Shown one piece after another: positions 18,160-27,825 of a DNA stretch of 59,366 bases; the first letter of the stretch is position 1; the number at the start of each line of letters is the position of its first letter. Location of the stretch: contig JAFGAC010000008.1 of assembly GCA_016933835.1 (NCBI GenBank), positions 1 through 59,366 on the forward strand, in the 5' to 3' direction. This DNA comes from Clostridiales bacterium. Lineage in GTDB: Bacteria > Bacillota > Clostridia > Peptostreptococcales > Acidaminobacteraceae. A program made the position numbers and the translations under genes. The notes below the pieces were generated by a model. That model was not told the DNA's origin, made no database searches, and saw only the letters and a list, made by a program, of their open reading frames with translations.

Positions 18160-18356
18160 TCAAATCCCCCCCTATTGATATTTCTATACCCATCGAACAA
18201 TAGCATCTTTCATTTTTTATATAATTTTAATACTTTTTTCTCTTCCCCAATACAGTCCTCTTTTTTCCTTCTTTTTTTGTTATTATCCTTAACTTATAGT
18301 ACAATAATATCATATATTTATAAATCTTTTATCATCATTAAAAAGGATGTTTTGCC

Positions 18357-18812
18357 ATGTATAAAATAATAGAATGGAATCCAGAAGATATTGTTGCAAT
18401 TAAGTCCACATGGGAAAAATTAACTAAACATCATGAATCTGTATCAAATTATTTCAGTGACTATTTTTCAGATTATCCCTTCTCAGTTAGAGAAGAAAAA
18501 CTAAGAAAACACGGGAAAAATGGTATGACAAAAATAGATCTTATCATCGATGATTCAAACAACCAAACCTATGGCCACTGTATCAGTATCATTGATTCAG
18601 ACGGCAAAGGTGAACTTGAATCTCTGTATGTTTCCAATCATCTTCGCGGGAAGAGATTTGGCAAATCACTTGTCGAAAGAGCCATTATCTGGTTTGAAGA
18701 GCATCAAATAAATGAATTCAACATTGAAGTCGCTGTTGGGAATGAAGAAGTTCTTCAATTCTATGAACAATTTGGTTATCAACCTTTCAGCTATAATCTT
18801 AAAAAAAGATAA
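18357..18812 (+). CDS. GNAT-family N-acetyltransferase
   Basis: The 151-residue protein has the GNAT core. GELESLYVSNHLRGKRFGKSLVERAI contains the acetyl-CoA pyrophosphate-binding loop (R-G-K-R-F-G-K), and VGNEEVLQFYEQFGYQPF is the terminal motif. The substrate is unknown. It diverges from the lipoprotein gene; the 197-bp spacer between them (18160-18356) is AT-rich and must carry promoters for both. It is separated from cobT by the riboswitch. Confidence 0.85.
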   Translation: MYKIIEWNPEDIVAIKSTWEKLTKHHESVSNYFSDYFSDYPFSVREEKLRKHGKNGMTKIDLIIDDSNNQTYGHCISIIDSDGKGELESLYVSNHLRGKRFGKSLVERAIIWFEEHQINEFNIEVAVGNEEVLQFYEQFGYQPFSYNLKKR

Positions 18813-18867
18813 TAAACTATTCATGTAAGTGATCAAATATGATATACTTCATTTGAAAACAATATTA

Positions 18868-19025
18868 CTTTTCAAGGTGCCTAACGTAGGATAATAGGGA
18901 ACTTTAGGGTTAATCCCCGGGCGGTCCCGCCACTGTATCAAGGAGCTGCTGCAACATGCCACTGATTTTTTCGGGAAGGCGCAGTCCAGCGATGATTTGA
19001 AAGCCAGGAAACCTGCCTTGTAAAA
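18868..19025 (+). promoter_or_regulatory. Cobalamin riboswitch upstream of cobT
   Basis: All conserved AdoCbl-riboswitch elements appear in order: AAGGTGCC (P3 entry), AATAGGGAA, the core GGGCGGTCCCGCCACTGTA, GGGAAGGCG, and the B12-box GAAAGCCAGGAAACCTGCCTTG-type segment near 18999-19020. It lies about 100 bases before cobT and is followed by a terminator hairpin, so high cobalamin should cause premature termination. Confidence 0.95.
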
Positions 19026-19052
19026 GATATAATTAAGGATGATGGAAAAGTT

Positions 19053-19094
19053 CTTGAATACGGGATATTTCTCTGTATTTGAGGGCTTTTTTTA
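19053..19094 (+). terminator. Riboswitch expression-platform terminator
   Basis: The stem CTTGAATAC (19053-19061) pairs with GTATTTGAG (19075-19083), including G-U pairs, and is followed by GGGC and seven Ts. The start of cobT is 30 bases beyond, so this is the regulatory terminator of the cobalamin switch. Confidence 0.8.
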
Positions 19095-19124
19095 TTTTCC
19101 AAAATTTCACGAGGAGATGAAAAT

Positions 19125-20174
19125 ATGAAAGAATTGAAAATGATTTTAGAATCAATCGGCGAATTGGACCAAGCGGCAATGGCTAACTGCAAATCACATC
19201 TGGACCAGTTGACAAAACCACAAGGTAGTTTAGGTGTTTTAGAAGATATCTCGATCACCATGGCAGGCATCACCGGACAGGAAAAACCGGTTTTAACAAA
19301 GAAAACGACTGTCATCATGGCAGCTGACCATGGCGTTACAGATGAAGGCATCAGTGCCTTTCCTAAAGAAGTGACACCTCAGATGGTACTCAATTTTTTA
19401 AATGGAGGCGCTGCCATAAACGTTCTCTCTCGACTGAATCACAGTGATATTTTATGCGTTGATTTAGGAATAGCTTCAGATATTGAACATCCAAATTTAA
19501 TCAACAGAAAAATTGCCTACGGTACTAAAAACATGAGATTGCAAGCTTCAATGACAAGAGAAGAGGCTTTAAAAGCAATAAAAACAGGAATTGAAATCGC
19601 TGATGAAGCTGTTAAAAGCGGCACGACGCTTTTAGCCACTGGTGAGATGGGCATTGGCAATACAACAGCAAGCAGTGCCATTCTTACTGTATTTACCGAT
19701 TTGCTTGTTGAAAAAACAGTTGGCGCAGGCACTGGTATATCACCTGAAACCATCGGTCATAAACAAAAGGTCATTCAAGATGCCATTAACAGAAACCAAC
19801 CAGATAAAAATGATCCTATTGATGTCCTTTCAAAAGTAGGCGGATTTGAAATCGCAGGACTAACAGGACTCATCATAGGTGCTGCTAAAAACAGAGTTCC
19901 CGTTGTCATAGATGGTTTCATATCTACAGCCGCTGCTTTGATAGCTTATGAATTAGAAGCTAAAACACGTGACTTTATGATTTCATCTCATTTATCAGAG
20001 GAAACAGGCCATAAATTGATGTTGGATTATTTGGGACTTAAACCCATGCTTCATCTCAACTTTAGACTCGGTGAAGGCACTGGTGCTGTCATGGCATTCA
20101 ATCTCATAGATGCTTCTTCAAGAATACTTGAAGAAATGGCAACTTTCGAATCTGCTGGCGTATCAACAAAATAA
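19125..20174 (+). CDS. cobT: Nicotinate-nucleotide-dimethylbenzimidazole phosphoribosyltransferase
   Basis: The 349-residue CobT has family motifs LTKPQGSLGVLED, MAADHGVTDEGIS, GEMGIGNTTASSA, GAGTGI and the C-terminal FRLGEGTGAVMAF, which carries the catalytic glutamate. It makes alpha-ribazole 5'-phosphate from NaMN and a lower-ligand base for cobalamin nucleotide loop assembly. The start ATG 19125 follows GAGGAGATGAAA. It is controlled by the cobalamin riboswitch. No other cobalamin synthesis gene is nearby, suggesting salvage or cobamide remodelling functions elsewhere in the genome. Confidence 0.97.
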   Translation: MKELKMILESIGELDQAAMANCKSHLDQLTKPQGSLGVLEDISITMAGITGQEKPVLTKKTTVIMAADHGVTDEGISAFPKEVTPQMVLNFLNGGAAINVLSRLNHSDILCVDLGIASDIEHPNLINRKIAYGTKNMRLQASMTREEALKAIKTGIEIADEAVKSGTTLLATGEMGIGNTTASSAILTVFTDLLVEKTVGAGTGISPETIGHKQKVIQDAINRNQPDKNDPIDVLSKVGGFEIAGLTGLIIGAAKNRVPVVIDGFISTAAALIAYELEAKTRDFMISSHLSEETGHKLMLDYLGLKPMLHLNFRLGEGTGAVMAFNLIDASSRILEEMATFESAGVSTK

Positions 20175-20189
20175 AGAGAATCCATCCAA

Positions 20190-20228
20190 TTAAAAAAGGG
20201 GATATCGAGAAATAGATAGCCCCTTAAT
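20190..20228. terminator. Terminator between convergent cobT and kdgK
   Basis: AAGGGG (20196-20201) and CCCCTT (20220-20225), extended by ATC/GAT pairing, close a loop. A-rich and T-rich flanks allow function on both strands. Confidence 0.65.
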
Positions 20229-20239
20229 TTCGTTTATAT

Positions 20240-21265
20240 TTACCTTTGGACTCTTCCTGAGCTGTCTCCACCAACTAAAGTATCAATTTCATCCACTGAT
20301 ACAAGATTAAAATCTCCTGGAATGGTGTGTTTTAATGCTGATGCCGCAACTGCAAATTCTAGTGAATCAATCATGCTTTTTTTATTTAAGATCGAATAAA
20401 TCAAACCTGCAGCGAAAGAATCTCCACCACCTACACGATCAACAATTCTTACATCATATTCCTTTGAGTGATAAAATTCATCACCATCAAATATCAATGC
20501 TGACCAACCATTGTCTGAGGCTGAATAACTTTTTCTCAATGATGTCACAACATATTTGAAATCGAATTTATCTTTCATTTCTTTAAATATTCGTTTATAG
20601 CCATCCAATTCCAATTCTCCTGATGTCACATCTGTTTCGCCTGGTTTGAATCCTAAAGTTTTCTCAGCATCTTCTTCATTCCCAATGCATACATCCACAT
20701 ACGCCATTAATTTCGTCATGACCTTCTGCGCTTCTTCAGGTGTCCATAGTTTTTTTCGATAATTTAAATCCACAGAAACAATTACATTATTTTTCTTAGC
20801 TGCTTTCAATGCTTCTTCTGTCAACTTCGCCGCTTTTTCACTTAAAGCCGGTGTGATTCCAGTAAAATGAAACCAATCGGCATCTTTAAATATTTCATCA
20901 AAATCATAATCACTGACATCGCTCTCTGAGATTGAAGAGTTCGCACGATCATAAATTACTTTTGAAGGTCTCATGGAAGCACCAGTTTCCAAGAAATAAA
21001 TTCCTAACCTCTCGCCACCTCTAGCAATATACTCTGTATTGACATTATATTTTCTCAACTGGCTAAGCGCACTGTCCCCAATAGGATTTTGAGGCAATTT
21101 TGTAACAAAATATGATTTCAATCCATAGTTTGCCAAAGAAACGGCTACATTCGCCTCTCCTCCGCCATATACTGCATCAAATGAATCCGATTGGATAAAT
21201 CTTTGATAACCAGGAGTTGATAATCGCAACATAATTTCTCCCATTGTCACTACTTTAAAACTCAT
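20240..21265 (-). CDS. kdgK: 2-keto-3-deoxygluconate kinase (PfkB family)
   Basis: The 341-residue ribokinase/PfkB protein has an N-terminal GEIMLRLSTPG, the substrate-loop GGGEANVAVSLANYG, and the C-terminal VGGGDSFAAGLIY anion-hole/catalytic Asp motif. KDG kinase phosphorylates 2-keto-3-deoxygluconate to KDPG. It is last in the sugar-acid operon, 20 bp after the KDPG aldolase gene, which fixes the assignment: the kinase product is the aldolase substrate. ATG 21265 has AAAGGATGA upstream. Confidence 0.92.
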   Translation of the reverse strand: MSFKVVTMGEIMLRLSTPGYQRFIQSDSFDAVYGGGEANVAVSLANYGLKSYFVTKLPQNPIGDSALSQLRKYNVNTEYIARGGERLGIYFLETGASMRPSKVIYDRANSSISESDVSDYDFDEIFKDADWFHFTGITPALSEKAAKLTEEALKAAKKNNVIVSVDLNYRKKLWTPEEAQKVMTKLMAYVDVCIGNEEDAEKTLGFKPGETDVTSGELELDGYKRIFKEMKDKFDFKYVVTSLRKSYSASDNGWSALIFDGDEFYHSKEYDVRIVDRVGGGDSFAAGLIYSILNKKSMIDSLEFAVAASALKHTIPGDFNLVSVDEIDTLVGGDSSGRVQR

Positions 21266-21285
21266 ATGTCATTCATCCTTTCAAA

Positions 21286-21936
21286 TTATTTCTTTTTCAT
21301 CTCTTCTCTAGTCTTTTTAACAATAGCCATGAACTGCTTTGCAGTTTCAGTAACATTTTCATAATCACCTGTTTGAGCGCCTTTTGTCATAGCGCTTCCA
21401 ACACCAAGAGCAACTGCACCATTCCTGATCCACTCGTGGGCATTGGTCAAATCGACACCGCCTGTTGGCATCAAGTTTGAGTGGGGCAATGGTCCTTTGA
21501 AGTCTTTAATGATTGTCGGACCGAAAGCTCCACCTGGAAAAATCTTCAATATTTCCGAGCCTAGCTCCATTGCTTCAACCGCCTCTTTGACAGTCATTAT
21601 TCCAGGCATTACCGCTACACGATATCTATTACACATTTTTACGACATCCGCATTCAAATGCGGGCTTATAATATATGTAGCACCCGCCAAAATGCACGCT
21701 CTCGCTGTTTCTGAATCAAGCACTGTTCCCGCTCCTAAAATGACATCCTCATGTTTCTCTGAAATTTCCTTTATTATTTCAACAGCATTGGGAACCGTCA
21801 TGGTGATTTCTATCGCCAACACACCACCTTTTTTCAATGCATCAACAATTTTCAACGCTGTTTCTTTTGAATCCGCTCTAACGACTGCAACAACTCCTGC
21901 ATCTACAATTTTCTTTATCGTTTCAATTCTTTTCAT
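21286..21936 (-). CDS. eda: KDPG/KHG aldolase
   Basis: The 216-residue class I aldolase has AVVRADS (substrate phosphate region), AIEITM with the catalytic Glu, GAGTVLDSETARACILAGA, and the Schiff-base lysine in EILKIFPGGAFGP. It cleaves 2-keto-3-deoxy-6-phosphogluconate to pyruvate and glyceraldehyde 3-phosphate. ATG 21936 follows AAAGGGGTG with good spacing; the GTG nine bases earlier is part of that ribosome binding site. It is encoded 15 bp after the dehydratase gene. Confidence 0.93.
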   Translation of the reverse strand: MKRIETIKKIVDAGVVAVVRADSKETALKIVDALKKGGVLAIEITMTVPNAVEIIKEISEKHEDVILGAGTVLDSETARACILAGATYIISPHLNADVVKMCNRYRVAVMPGIMTVKEAVEAMELGSEILKIFPGGAFGPTIIKDFKGPLPHSNLMPTGGVDLTNAHEWIRNGAVALGVGSAMTKGAQTGDYENVTETAKQFMAIVKKTREEMKKK

Positions 21937-21951
21937 TTCAATCACCCCTTT

Positions 21952-23670
21952 TTAATCCATATATGCGCCTTTAAAAGATGACACCGCAAGTTTCCTGTAA
22001 ATTTTAAGTACACCCTTATCATTCTTGAAAGAAGGTTTTACCCATTCCAATTTTCTTATTTCCAATATTTTGTCTATTTCATCACTTTCCAATTGAACAC
22101 CGTCAACTCCGACAATATCCAGTCTTCTATTTTTAATATCAATTTTAATCAAATCGTTTTCTTTAACCAAAGCTATTGGACCACCATCTACTGCTTCAGG
22201 TGAAACATGACCAACAGCAGGCCCTCTTGTTGCTCCAGAAAATCTGCCATCAGTAATCAATGCGACAGAATCAATCAATTCTGGATTTGAAGCTATCGCT
22301 TCTGTTGTATAAAACATTTCAGGCATTCCTGTTCCTCTAGGACCTTCATATCTTATAAACACGGCATCTCCCGGTTTAATCCTGTTATTGATAATAGCAT
22401 CGAATGCCTCTTCTTCAGAATCAAAAGGCTTCGCTTTCAAAATAACATCATGCATTTTTTTATCAACTGCAGAATGCTTTATAACCGCTCCTTGAGGTGC
22501 AAGGTTTCCTTTTAAAACTGCAATCGCACCTTCATCATTGATAGGATTGCTAACTGGATAAATGACTGATTCTTTATCAATATTTTTTCTTCTCAAGAAT
22601 TCACTGTTTTTTTCATAATAACCGTTTGATTTCATTTCTTCCAAATTTTCTCCCAGTGTCTTTCCAGTCACTGTCATGACATCTAGATGAAGATGGTCTT
22701 TAATTGATTCCATTATTGCAGGAACGCCTCCAGCATACCAAAAATACTGCCCAGGATATTTGCCGCTTGGCCGAATATTTGTTAAAAATGGCACTTTTCT
22801 GTGTATTTCATCAAAAATATCTGCATCTATTTCTATTCCAATTTCATGGGCAATGGCAGGTAAGTGAAGTAATACATTTGATGAGCCCCCAACTGCTGCA
22901 TGGACCATGACTGCGTTTTCAAAAGCCTCTCTAGTCAAAATATCAGAAGGTTTTATATCCTTATTCAGCAATACTAGCAATTGTTCCGCTGCTCTCTTAA
23001 CTTCTGATTCCATGATTTCATTCGTTGCCGGCATCACTGAAGTCCCTGGTAATGCTAGACCTAATGCTTCAGACATAATCTGCATCGTTGCTGCCGTACC
23101 CATAAAAGCGCATGCACCGGCACTTGGACAAGCATTATGTTGTTTTACCTTGAATTCTTTTTCTGTAATCATTCCTTTTTTCAAATCTACACTGAAAGTT
23201 CCTATCTGCTCCAATGTCAAATTTTCTGGTCCCGAATTCATCAATCCACCTGTGAAAACAATTGAAGGCATGTTCAGTCTTGCAATTGCCATCAAATGTG
23301 CAGGTACTGCCTTATCACAACTGCTTATAAACATTCCCGCATCAAAAGGGGTCGCTGTCCCTTGAATTTCAATCATATTGCAGATCATCTCACGAGACAG
23401 CAAAGAAAAATTCATACCATCATGACCTTGTGCTATTCCATCACAAATGTCAGTTGTTGTGTACTTTGCAGGTTTCACACCTAATCCATTCAGTGTATCC
23501 TCTGCAATCTTAACATATTTATTCAAATGTACGCTTCCGGGATGACTATCACCCCAAGTACTTTGCAAGAAAATTTGCGGTTTATCTAAATCTCCCACAG
23601 TCCAACCCGCACCCATTTTCAGAGCGTCCATTTCAGCTGCGACCGATCTCATTTTTTGACTTTTTAACAT
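21952..23670 (-). CDS. IlvD/Edd-family dehydratase, probably for a sugar acid
   Basis: The protein of about 572 residues belongs to the dihydroxy-acid/6-phosphogluconate dehydratase family. Fe-S cysteines appear in TTDICDGIAQGHDGM, SSCDKAVPAHLMA and ACPSAGACAFMGTAATM. The C-terminal SGATRGPAVGHVSPEA loop is typical. Family members include IlvD and pentonate/hexonate dehydratases. The operon (KDPG aldolase, KDG kinase, TRAP transporter) argues for a sugar-acid dehydratase giving a 2-keto-3-deoxy acid rather than branched-chain amino-acid synthesis. ATG 23670 is chosen because TTGGAGGATAAAA sits directly before it. Confidence 0.85.
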   Translation of the reverse strand: MLKSQKMRSVAAEMDALKMGAGWTVGDLDKPQIFLQSTWGDSHPGSVHLNKYVKIAEDTLNGLGVKPAKYTTTDICDGIAQGHDGMNFSLLSREMICNMIEIQGTATPFDAGMFISSCDKAVPAHLMAIARLNMPSIVFTGGLMNSGPENLTLEQIGTFSVDLKKGMITEKEFKVKQHNACPSAGACAFMGTAATMQIMSEALGLALPGTSVMPATNEIMESEVKRAAEQLLVLLNKDIKPSDILTREAFENAVMVHAAVGGSSNVLLHLPAIAHEIGIEIDADIFDEIHRKVPFLTNIRPSGKYPGQYFWYAGGVPAIMESIKDHLHLDVMTVTGKTLGENLEEMKSNGYYEKNSEFLRRKNIDKESVIYPVSNPINDEGAIAVLKGNLAPQGAVIKHSAVDKKMHDVILKAKPFDSEEEAFDAIINNRIKPGDAVFIRYEGPRGTGMPEMFYTTEAIASNPELIDSVALITDGRFSGATRGPAVGHVSPEAVDGGPIALVKENDLIKIDIKNRRLDIVGVDGVQLESDEIDKILEIRKLEWVKPSFKNDKGVLKIYRKLAVSSFKGAYMD

Positions 23671-23706
23671 TTTTATCCTCCAAATCATTTATTGCATCTA
23701 TTAATA

Positions 23707-24990
23707 TCAATATCCCAACAAACTAGGTAAGAACGTTGATATTCCTGGTATGAATGTCAGTATTGTTATTGCTATGATTAATCCGAATATAAACGGCAAG
23801 ACTGATTTAGTTATTTCTTCAAGTGGTGCTTTTGATATACCACTGGCTACAAATAAATTTACGCCAAGTGGTGGAGTCAAAAATCCTATCTCCGAGTTAA
23901 CTACTAAAAGTATACCAAAATGAATAGGATCTACTCCTAAACTCACAACTACTGGCAACAACAATGGCGTTAAAATTATTACAGTTGCCAATGTTTCCAT
24001 AAACATTCCTATGAACAACAAGAATAGATTGATCATCATTAGAACGACATATTTATTTTGTGATATATTCGATAAGAACATCGCCATTTTATTTGGAATC
24101 TGGTACATAGTCAGTAAACGACCAAAAGTAGTAGCAACCCCTATGATAATCATAACCGAACCCACTGTAATCGCTGTCTTGAACAATGCGATATATATAT
24201 TTTTGAAACTCAGCTCTTTATAAATGAACGCTCCTACTACAAATCCATAAACTACTGCTACAACAGCAGCTTCAGTCGGTGTGAATATGCCACCGTATAT
24301 ACCCCCTAATATTATTACAGGCGTCAACAATGCCCAAAAAGCTTCTTTTAAAGCGATAAAGAAAGCTTTCCACTCAAATTTATCATCCGATCCTTTATAT
24401 CCTTTTTTCTTTGATATAATATACGCTACTGCTATCAATACTAGAGATATTAGAATTCCCGGTAAAATACCGGCAATAAATAATCCACCTATAGATACAC
24501 CCCCAACAACACCATAGACAACCATGACAATGCTCGGTGGAATTAATATTCCCAATGCCCCCCCTGATGCTGCAACCGCAGATGAAAAACCTCTTCCATA
24601 TCCTTTATTTATCATAGCTGGAATCATGACTGATCCTATCGCTGCAACTGTCGCAGGACCGGATCCTGAAATAGCAGCAAAAAACGCACACGCTGCTATT
24701 GTTACAGATGCTAAACCACCTGTATATGAACCCATCAATATATTTGCAACCTTAACAATCCTTTTTGACAAACCACCTGTTTCCATCAAATTCCCTGCCA
24801 ATATAAAAAACGGCACAGCCATCAGTGGAAATGAATCAACGGCAATAAATGATCCTTGGGCCAAATAGATTGTTGGCATATTACTTGCAATTAATCCCAA
24901 TAATGAAGCAAAACCTAAAGAAATTGCTATCGGTACCCCTATCAACAAAAATAGAGTTAAACTTCCAAAAAGCACTAAAGTAACACTCAT
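23707..24990 (-). CDS. dctM: TRAP transporter large permease (DctM)
   Basis: The protein of about 427 residues has some 12 hydrophobic helices. Characteristic DctM segments include IGVPIAISLGFASLLG, AISGSGPATVAAIGSVMIPAM, GGALGILIPPSIVMVVYG and GFLTPPLGVNLFVASG. It is the Na+-driven transport subunit of a TRAP system for a carboxylate substrate. ATG 24990 follows AGAGGTGAAGAAA. It lies in the order dctP-dctQ-dctM, directly before the dehydratase gene, so the imported substrate is probably the sugar acid that enzyme acts on. Confidence 0.95.
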   Translation of the reverse strand: MSVTLVLFGSLTLFLLIGVPIAISLGFASLLGLIASNMPTIYLAQGSFIAVDSFPLMAVPFFILAGNLMETGGLSKRIVKVANILMGSYTGGLASVTIAACAFFAAISGSGPATVAAIGSVMIPAMINKGYGRGFSSAVAASGGALGILIPPSIVMVVYGVVGGVSIGGLFIAGILPGILISLVLIAVAYIISKKKGYKGSDDKFEWKAFFIALKEAFWALLTPVIILGGIYGGIFTPTEAAVVAVVYGFVVGAFIYKELSFKNIYIALFKTAITVGSVMIIIGVATTFGRLLTMYQIPNKMAMFLSNISQNKYVVLMMINLFLLFIGMFMETLATVIILTPLLLPVVVSLGVDPIHFGILLVVNSEIGFLTPPLGVNLFVASGISKAPLEEITKSVLPFIFGLIIAITILTFIPGISTFLPSLLGY

Positions 24991-25046
24991 TTTCTTCACC
25001 TCTCGTTTTTAAATCAAATATGAAAACTCATTCAAAAGTAATCTTT

Positions 25047-25532
25047 TTATTTCTTGAATTTCACTATTTCCTTTATTTTTTTGATTATATCTTGAATAAG
25101 TCTTAATACCATAAGACCATATCCTATCGGTATAATTGCGTAAACGTAATTCATTGAAAAACCAACTGCCGGAGAAATCTGTCCATGTTTTGTAATCATC
25201 ATAACCAAGCTGATACCATCCTTAAGTAAAATTAAACTGAAAATTAGAAAGATAATATCTGTAAATACTAAAGCAATCAATTTAGCTCTACCTTTAAATA
25301 AAATTAATCCAATCTCTACGCGAATGTGTTCATGATGTTTAACTGCTAACGCAGCAGAAATATAGATTAACCATACAAAAGCATAGCGCGCTGATTCTTC
25401 AGACCATGCCAGTGGTATATTTAGAATAAATCGTGAAACAACTTGAAAAAATATCAATCCAGTCATTACAATCAGTAAAAATGCCGATAAATATTCTTCA
25501 AAATAATTATCAATTTTCTTTAATAAATTCAT
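25047..25532 (-). CDS. dctQ: TRAP transporter small permease (DctQ)
   Basis: The protein of about 161 residues has four predicted membrane helices and DctQ landmarks (VVSRFILNIPLAWSEESARYAFVWLIY, LAVKHHEHIRVE). It is the membrane partner of DctM. ATG 25532 is preceded by AAAGGTGATACTT. It sits 57 bp upstream of dctM on the same transcript. Confidence 0.93.
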   Translation of the reverse strand: MNLLKKIDNYFEEYLSAFLLIVMTGLIFFQVVSRFILNIPLAWSEESARYAFVWLIYISAALAVKHHEHIRVEIGLILFKGRAKLIALVFTDIIFLIFSLILLKDGISLVMMITKHGQISPAVGFSMNYVYAIIPIGYGLMVLRLIQDIIKKIKEIVKFKK

Positions 25533-25610
25533 AAGTATCACCTTTCAATCATTAATATTCCATTTAATGGTACTGGGTTGAAATATATCAACCCAGTACC
25601 ATGTTTTATA

Positions 25611-26666
25611 TTATTTTAATTCTGCAATTACTCTGTCAAGCAATTCAGCTATATGTCCAGTTGCGAAATCCGGGTAGATTGATTGTGCTTTCTCAACAAA
25701 CTCCGCTTGTGCTTCTGGTGTCAATTCAATGACCATCATGCCTTCATTTTCAAGTTCAACAGCTAAGCTCTCATTTGCTTCTCTATTTAATTGTCTTTCA
25801 TAATCTCTAGCAATAACTGCTGCTTCCATAATTGCAGTTTGCTCTTCTGGAGTCGATTCATCCCAGAATTTTTGGCTGATCATGAATACAAAAGGAGAGT
25901 AGATATGCTTAGTTAAAGTAGTATACCCTTGTACTTCATAAAATTTATTGTAGTAGATAGTCGCAATTGGGTTTTCTTGACCATCAACAGTCTTTTGTTG
26001 CAATGCTGTAAATAATTCTCCAAACGCCATTGGTGTAGGGTTTGCGCCTAAAGCAGTAAATGCTGCTAAATGTACTGGGTTTTCCATCGTTCTAATTTTT
26101 AAGCCTTCCATATCTGCAATAGTTCGAACTTCTACATCTCTGTTTGTAAGGTTTCTAAAACCATTTTCCCAATAAACTAAGCCTTTAATGCCAATAGGTG
26201 ATAATGAATCAAGCAATTCTTGTCCGATTTCACCATCTAAAATTTTATCCGCTCCTGCTTCATCAGGAAACAAGAATGGGAAATCAAAAACTTTAAAATC
26301 TTCGTTGAATCCTGCAATTGGAGCTGTCGAAGGACAAGTACCTTCAATTGTTCCTAATTGTAGTCCTTCCATCATTGATCTGTCATCTCCTAGAGCGCTG
26401 TTAGCATATAACTGAACATCAATAGTATCGATGCGATTATTTAATTCTTCTTTAAATTTCTCTAAACCTTTAAATTGAGGATGATCTTCATTAAGACCAA
26501 TACCAATCCTCATGATACGTTGTTCAACCACTACCGGCGTTTCATCTACTACCGCTACTTCTTCCTGGTCTTCAACAACTGCGGCATTGTTAGCTGCACA
26601 ACCTGTTACTACAAAAGATAACGCCAATAATACCAATAATAAAAACATTCCTTTTTTCAACATCAT
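25611..26666 (-). CDS. dctP: TRAP solute-binding protein (DctP), lipoprotein
   Basis: The 351-residue protein has a lipoprotein signal ending VTGC (Cys about 23), an acidic linker, and a DctP fold. Motifs include IGIGLNEDHPQFKGLEKF, MRTMENPVHLAAFTALGANPTPM with the conserved ligand-binding Arg (LKIRTMENP), and GQENPIATI. It captures the substrate outside the membrane for DctQM. Two adjacent ATGs follow GGAGGAAAA. In the operon it lies between the alcohol dehydrogenase gene and dctQ. Confidence 0.95.
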   Translation of the reverse strand: MMLKKGMFLLLVLLALSFVVTGCAANNAAVVEDQEEVAVVDETPVVVEQRIMRIGIGLNEDHPQFKGLEKFKEELNNRIDTIDVQLYANSALGDDRSMMEGLQLGTIEGTCPSTAPIAGFNEDFKVFDFPFLFPDEAGADKILDGEIGQELLDSLSPIGIKGLVYWENGFRNLTNRDVEVRTIADMEGLKIRTMENPVHLAAFTALGANPTPMAFGELFTALQQKTVDGQENPIATIYYNKFYEVQGYTTLTKHIYSPFVFMISQKFWDESTPEEQTAIMEAAVIARDYERQLNREANESLAVELENEGMMVIELTPEAQAEFVEKAQSIYPDFATGHIAELLDRVIAELK

Positions 26667-26739
26667 TTTTCCTCCATTTTTTAGATAAATTTAGTGTACT
26701 AAACTACTTATATTTTTAATATATCCCCCCTTAAATATA

Positions 26740-27816
26740 TTAAATTAATGCTTCTAATTGCATGACACCTTCAATTAAAATGTCTTGCGTTACTTTAAAC
26801 GGCATTTTATTCATATCAGGCGAATTTAAGGCCTTTTGAATAAATTGCTGACTAAGTACATCATTAATATTCAATCCTATATCACTCAAACATGTTGGCA
26901 AATCGATTTTTTTGTAAAACTTCTTCAATTCTTTTACTTCTTCTGTTTTCCCATCAATCAATAACAATACCAGTACGCCATAGGCAACAACTTCACCGTG
27001 TAAATGGTTTTTTTCTATTTCATCAAAAGTTGTCATTCCATAAAATATACCATGTGCTGCTGCACTGTTGTTTTCATCACCCACTAAAAGGGAAACGAAG
27101 CCTGTATTTATGATGTTGCTCAAAATCACTTCATCAAACTCAATCGAATTTGTTTTATTTTTATTGCTTAAAAGTGCTTTTTGACCATATTTAACAAGGG
27201 GCTCCATCGAAAGATAACTGATTCTCTTTCCCAATGTTGCTTCATAATTCAAAATTTTATTTCGTGAAGCAATGTTCACTTCATAATATTTAGCCAGTGT
27301 ATCTCCAATGCCAGCCCATTGAAATTTATAAGGAGATTCAGCAATTATTTTAGTTGAAATATAAACATGTTCAGGTGATTTTTTAATAAAATATACTGAA
27401 TCAAACTTTCCTTCATTATCATAAACAACTGACAAAGCTGTAGAAGCTGCACAAGTAGAGGCAATTGTGGGTATGGTGTAAATTGGTTTGTTTGTCATAT
27501 TTGCAGCAGCCTTTGCTGTATCCAATGCTTTTCCCCCACCAACACCAAAAACTACTTCAATATCATTATCAATGATTTGGTTTTTTATCTTATTGATATT
27601 TTCAAATGAACATTCTCCGCCATACCAAACGTTTGTAAATTCCTTTACATCTGCTTTTTTCATCCCGGCAACAACATCATTCTCTGCATTAAGCCACGCA
27701 TTTTTTCCACTGACTATCAATATATTTTTATTTTTTATATTGTCATTTTGGGAAAGTTCATTAAAAACTTCATTTCCTATTGAATAATTGGGGAAAGTGA
27801 TTGATTTGTTTTTCAT
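26740..27816 (-). CDS. Iron-containing alcohol/glycerol dehydrogenase family protein
   Basis: The 358-residue dehydrogenase belongs to the group III/GldA family. The NAD-binding loop GVGGGKALDTAKAAAN and the TIPTIASTCAASTALSVVY segment are clear. Metal ligands appear as IGDTLAKYYE (Asp), AAAHGIFYG (His) and HLHGEVVAYG (His). It most likely oxidises or reduces a hydroxyl of the sugar acid that the TRAP system imports, for example a uronate/aldonate interconversion step. Which step cannot be decided. It is the first enzyme gene after the regulator. Confidence 0.85.
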   Translation of the reverse strand: MKNKSITFPNYSIGNEVFNELSQNDNIKNKNILIVSGKNAWLNAENDVVAGMKKADVKEFTNVWYGGECSFENINKIKNQIIDNDIEVVFGVGGGKALDTAKAAANMTNKPIYTIPTIASTCAASTALSVVYDNEGKFDSVYFIKKSPEHVYISTKIIAESPYKFQWAGIGDTLAKYYEVNIASRNKILNYEATLGKRISYLSMEPLVKYGQKALLSNKNKTNSIEFDEVILSNIINTGFVSLLVGDENNSAAAHGIFYGMTTFDEIEKNHLHGEVVAYGVLVLLLIDGKTEEVKELKKFYKKIDLPTCLSDIGLNINDVLSQQFIQKALNSPDMNKMPFKVTQDILIEGVMQLEALI

Positions 27817-27825
27817 TCATATCAC

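Noticed and set aside
21952-23670. Assignment as biosynthetic ilvD
   Set aside because: The family match allows it, but it is embedded between a TRAP transporter and KDPG aldolase/KDG kinase and no branched-chain genes are present, so a sugar-acid dehydratase is more likely.
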